DNA of 64,000 nucleotides from CAZSBG01 sp964605145 (lineage in GTDB: Bacteria > Zhuqueibacterota > Zhuqueibacteria > Thermofontimicrobiales > Thermofontimicrobiaceae): contig CAZSBG010000001.1 in assembly GCA_964605145.1 (NCBI GenBank), positions 1-64,000 of the forward strand, given 5' to 3'. How positions within the stretch are numbered: the first letter of the stretch is position 1; each line of letters starts with the position of its first letter. The position numbers and the translations under genes are program-made. This document shows, piece after piece, positions 63,093-64,000 of this stretch. The notes beneath the pieces were generated by a model. The model did not search any database. It was given only the letters and a program-made list of their open reading frames with translations, and was not told where the DNA came from.

Positions 63093-64000
63093 TATTTTCC
63101 TTTATCTTCATTTTCATTTTATATTTCATAATGAGTTCATTTTTTCTAATCTGCCTGACAGCAATAGCCAATGCTGCAATAATCCAGAAAAAAACTTTCA
63201 TTCGATAATGTTGATACATCGGTCCGAAATTCACTGCTGCAAGGAACGCAATTTGTCCACCCAGACACCCCAGAGAGACACTGCTCAGGAATGCATCTTT
63301 TAGTTTGGTACCACGGTAAGAAGCCCGGACCGCATAAAAAATGAACCACAGAAAAAACAGCAGGCCGGGGACTCCAGTCTCGACCGCCAATCTCAAATAT
63401 GTATTATGAACCGGGTGCCAAAATGCGAAATAACGAAACGAATGAAACTGGTAATTGTACAATCCCACTCCAAACAAAAAGTGATCCTGAAGCAACCTGA
63501 ATGCCACGTTGAGCATGGTAACGCGATGAGTTCCATCAGCGCCACGCTCGAAACGTCGCTCGATGGTATTCCAAAACACCGCACCAATGACAATGACTGC
63601 AATGAGTACAATGACGATAGCCTTCATCAATCGCGGTGAAATACGGCCGCGCCTGCCAAGCACAAGCACCATAAAAAACATGCTTACAACGAATCCTGCC
63701 CAGGAAGATCGCGAAAGGGAGAAAAATAATCCCCCTAATGACAATAAGGTTACAGAACCATAAATAAATCTTTCGTTTCGCTTCCGCAGAAACATAAACA
63801 ACCCAAGCGCCAGTGGTATCAATAAAATAAGATGCGCTGCATAACGATTCGGACCGTAATATGTACCGACCACCCGGCCAATATTGGACAACATTCGTCC
63901 CATGGACTCTCCGAACTTGTCTAATCCGAGCGGCCCGCCGGTGGCTCGCTGTGCAATGCCAAGCAATCCCTGAATAGCTATCCCCAACATGAGGTAATCA
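63031..64000 (-). CDS. O-antigen ligase / polymerase (Wzy_C-type), 5' end beyond the window
   Basis: At least 322 codons are visible; the reading frame stays open to the right edge of the window, so the start is missing (the family is usually 400-450 residues). Several membrane segments are present: LILLIPLALGLFMFL, LLSLGGLFFSLSRSSWAGFV and AIVIVLIAVIVIGAVFW. The periplasmic-loop signature YFAFWHPVHNTYLRLAVETG is diagnostic of the Wzy_C / O-antigen ligase fold. A basic tail ends at the stop. It should polymerise repeat units or ligate the glycan. The FrhB-type gene overlaps its end. Confidence 0.85.
   Translation of the reverse strand, partial: DYLMLGIAIQGLLGIAQRATGGPLGLDKFGESMGRMLSNIGRVVGTYYGPNRYAAHLILLIPLALGLFMFLRKRNERFIYGSVTLLSLGGLFFSLSRSSWAGFVVSMFFMVLVLGRRGRISPRLMKAIVIVLIAVIVIGAVFWNTIERRFERGADGTHRVTMLNVAFRLLQDHFLFGVGLYNYQFHSFRYFAFWHPVHNTYLRLAVETGVPGLLFFLWFIFYAVRASYRGTKLKDAFLSSVSLGCLGGQIAFLAAVNFGPMYQHYRMKVFFWIIAALAIAVRQIRKNELIMKYKMKMKIKENNEQKQDRPGIQKKYITNRQA

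Overview
The 64 kb window is chromosomal DNA from a Gram-negative bacterium of the FCB group, most like Calditrichota / KSB1-type lineages. Seven large secreted proteins end in the same C-terminal FlgD-like type IX secretion (T9SS) sorting domain, recognisable by a QNYPNPFN-type motif, and an eighth has a variant tail. A PorV/PorQ-like outer-membrane protein is also present. The phylum is inferred from family content only; I see no rRNA or other phylogenetic marker. Base composition is moderate and somewhat AT-rich, with a very AT-rich stretch at about 9.7-11.5 kb. Every gene I accept is on the minus strand, so transcription runs from high to low coordinates.

Region by region: (1) 0.1-7.9 kb is an envelope module: an outer-membrane-like protein, a giant TPR protein, an ExbB/TolQ-type and an ExbD/TolR-type motor pair, and a small protein that looks like two Hfq/Sm-like folds in tandem. 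(2) 8.0-11.5 kb is an accessory patch: a HEPN/MNT pair lying over a truncated ParE-type toxin with its intact antitoxin, a decayed ICMT-type methyltransferase, and a DUF5131 / TcmP pair. (3) 11.5-40.0 kb is a T9SS cargo region: a PorV-like protein, a discoidin-domain protein, four proteins with N-terminal cohesin-like domains, two FG-GAP propeller proteins carrying both a dockerin-like and a cohesin-like module, and a 2856-residue SGNH-hydrolase/Ig-repeat adhesin with carbohydrate-binding modules set inside its Ig repeats. (4) 40.6-52.5 kb holds an SxtJ-like membrane protein, a NodU-type carbamoyltransferase and three large carbohydrate-active proteins (malectin/beta-helix, GH39, a putative glycosidase), none with a T9SS tail. 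(5) 52.5-64.0 kb is an exopolysaccharide locus: deacetylase, methyltransferase, three GT4 glycosyltransferases, a flippase, a lyase-like protein, an FrhB-type Fe-S protein and an O-antigen ligase/polymerase cut by the window edge.

A reasonable reading is that the right-hand genes make and decorate (methylate, carbamoylate, deacetylate) a surface polysaccharide, while the T9SS cargo forms a protein matrix that binds it. The most novel element is the T9SS-exported cohesin/dockerin set, which could be a self-assembling surface scaffold unlike the Clostridial cellulosome. The non-coding gaps hold good stem-loop terminators and two families of short dispersed MITE-like repeats, one with compensatory changes in its hairpin stem.
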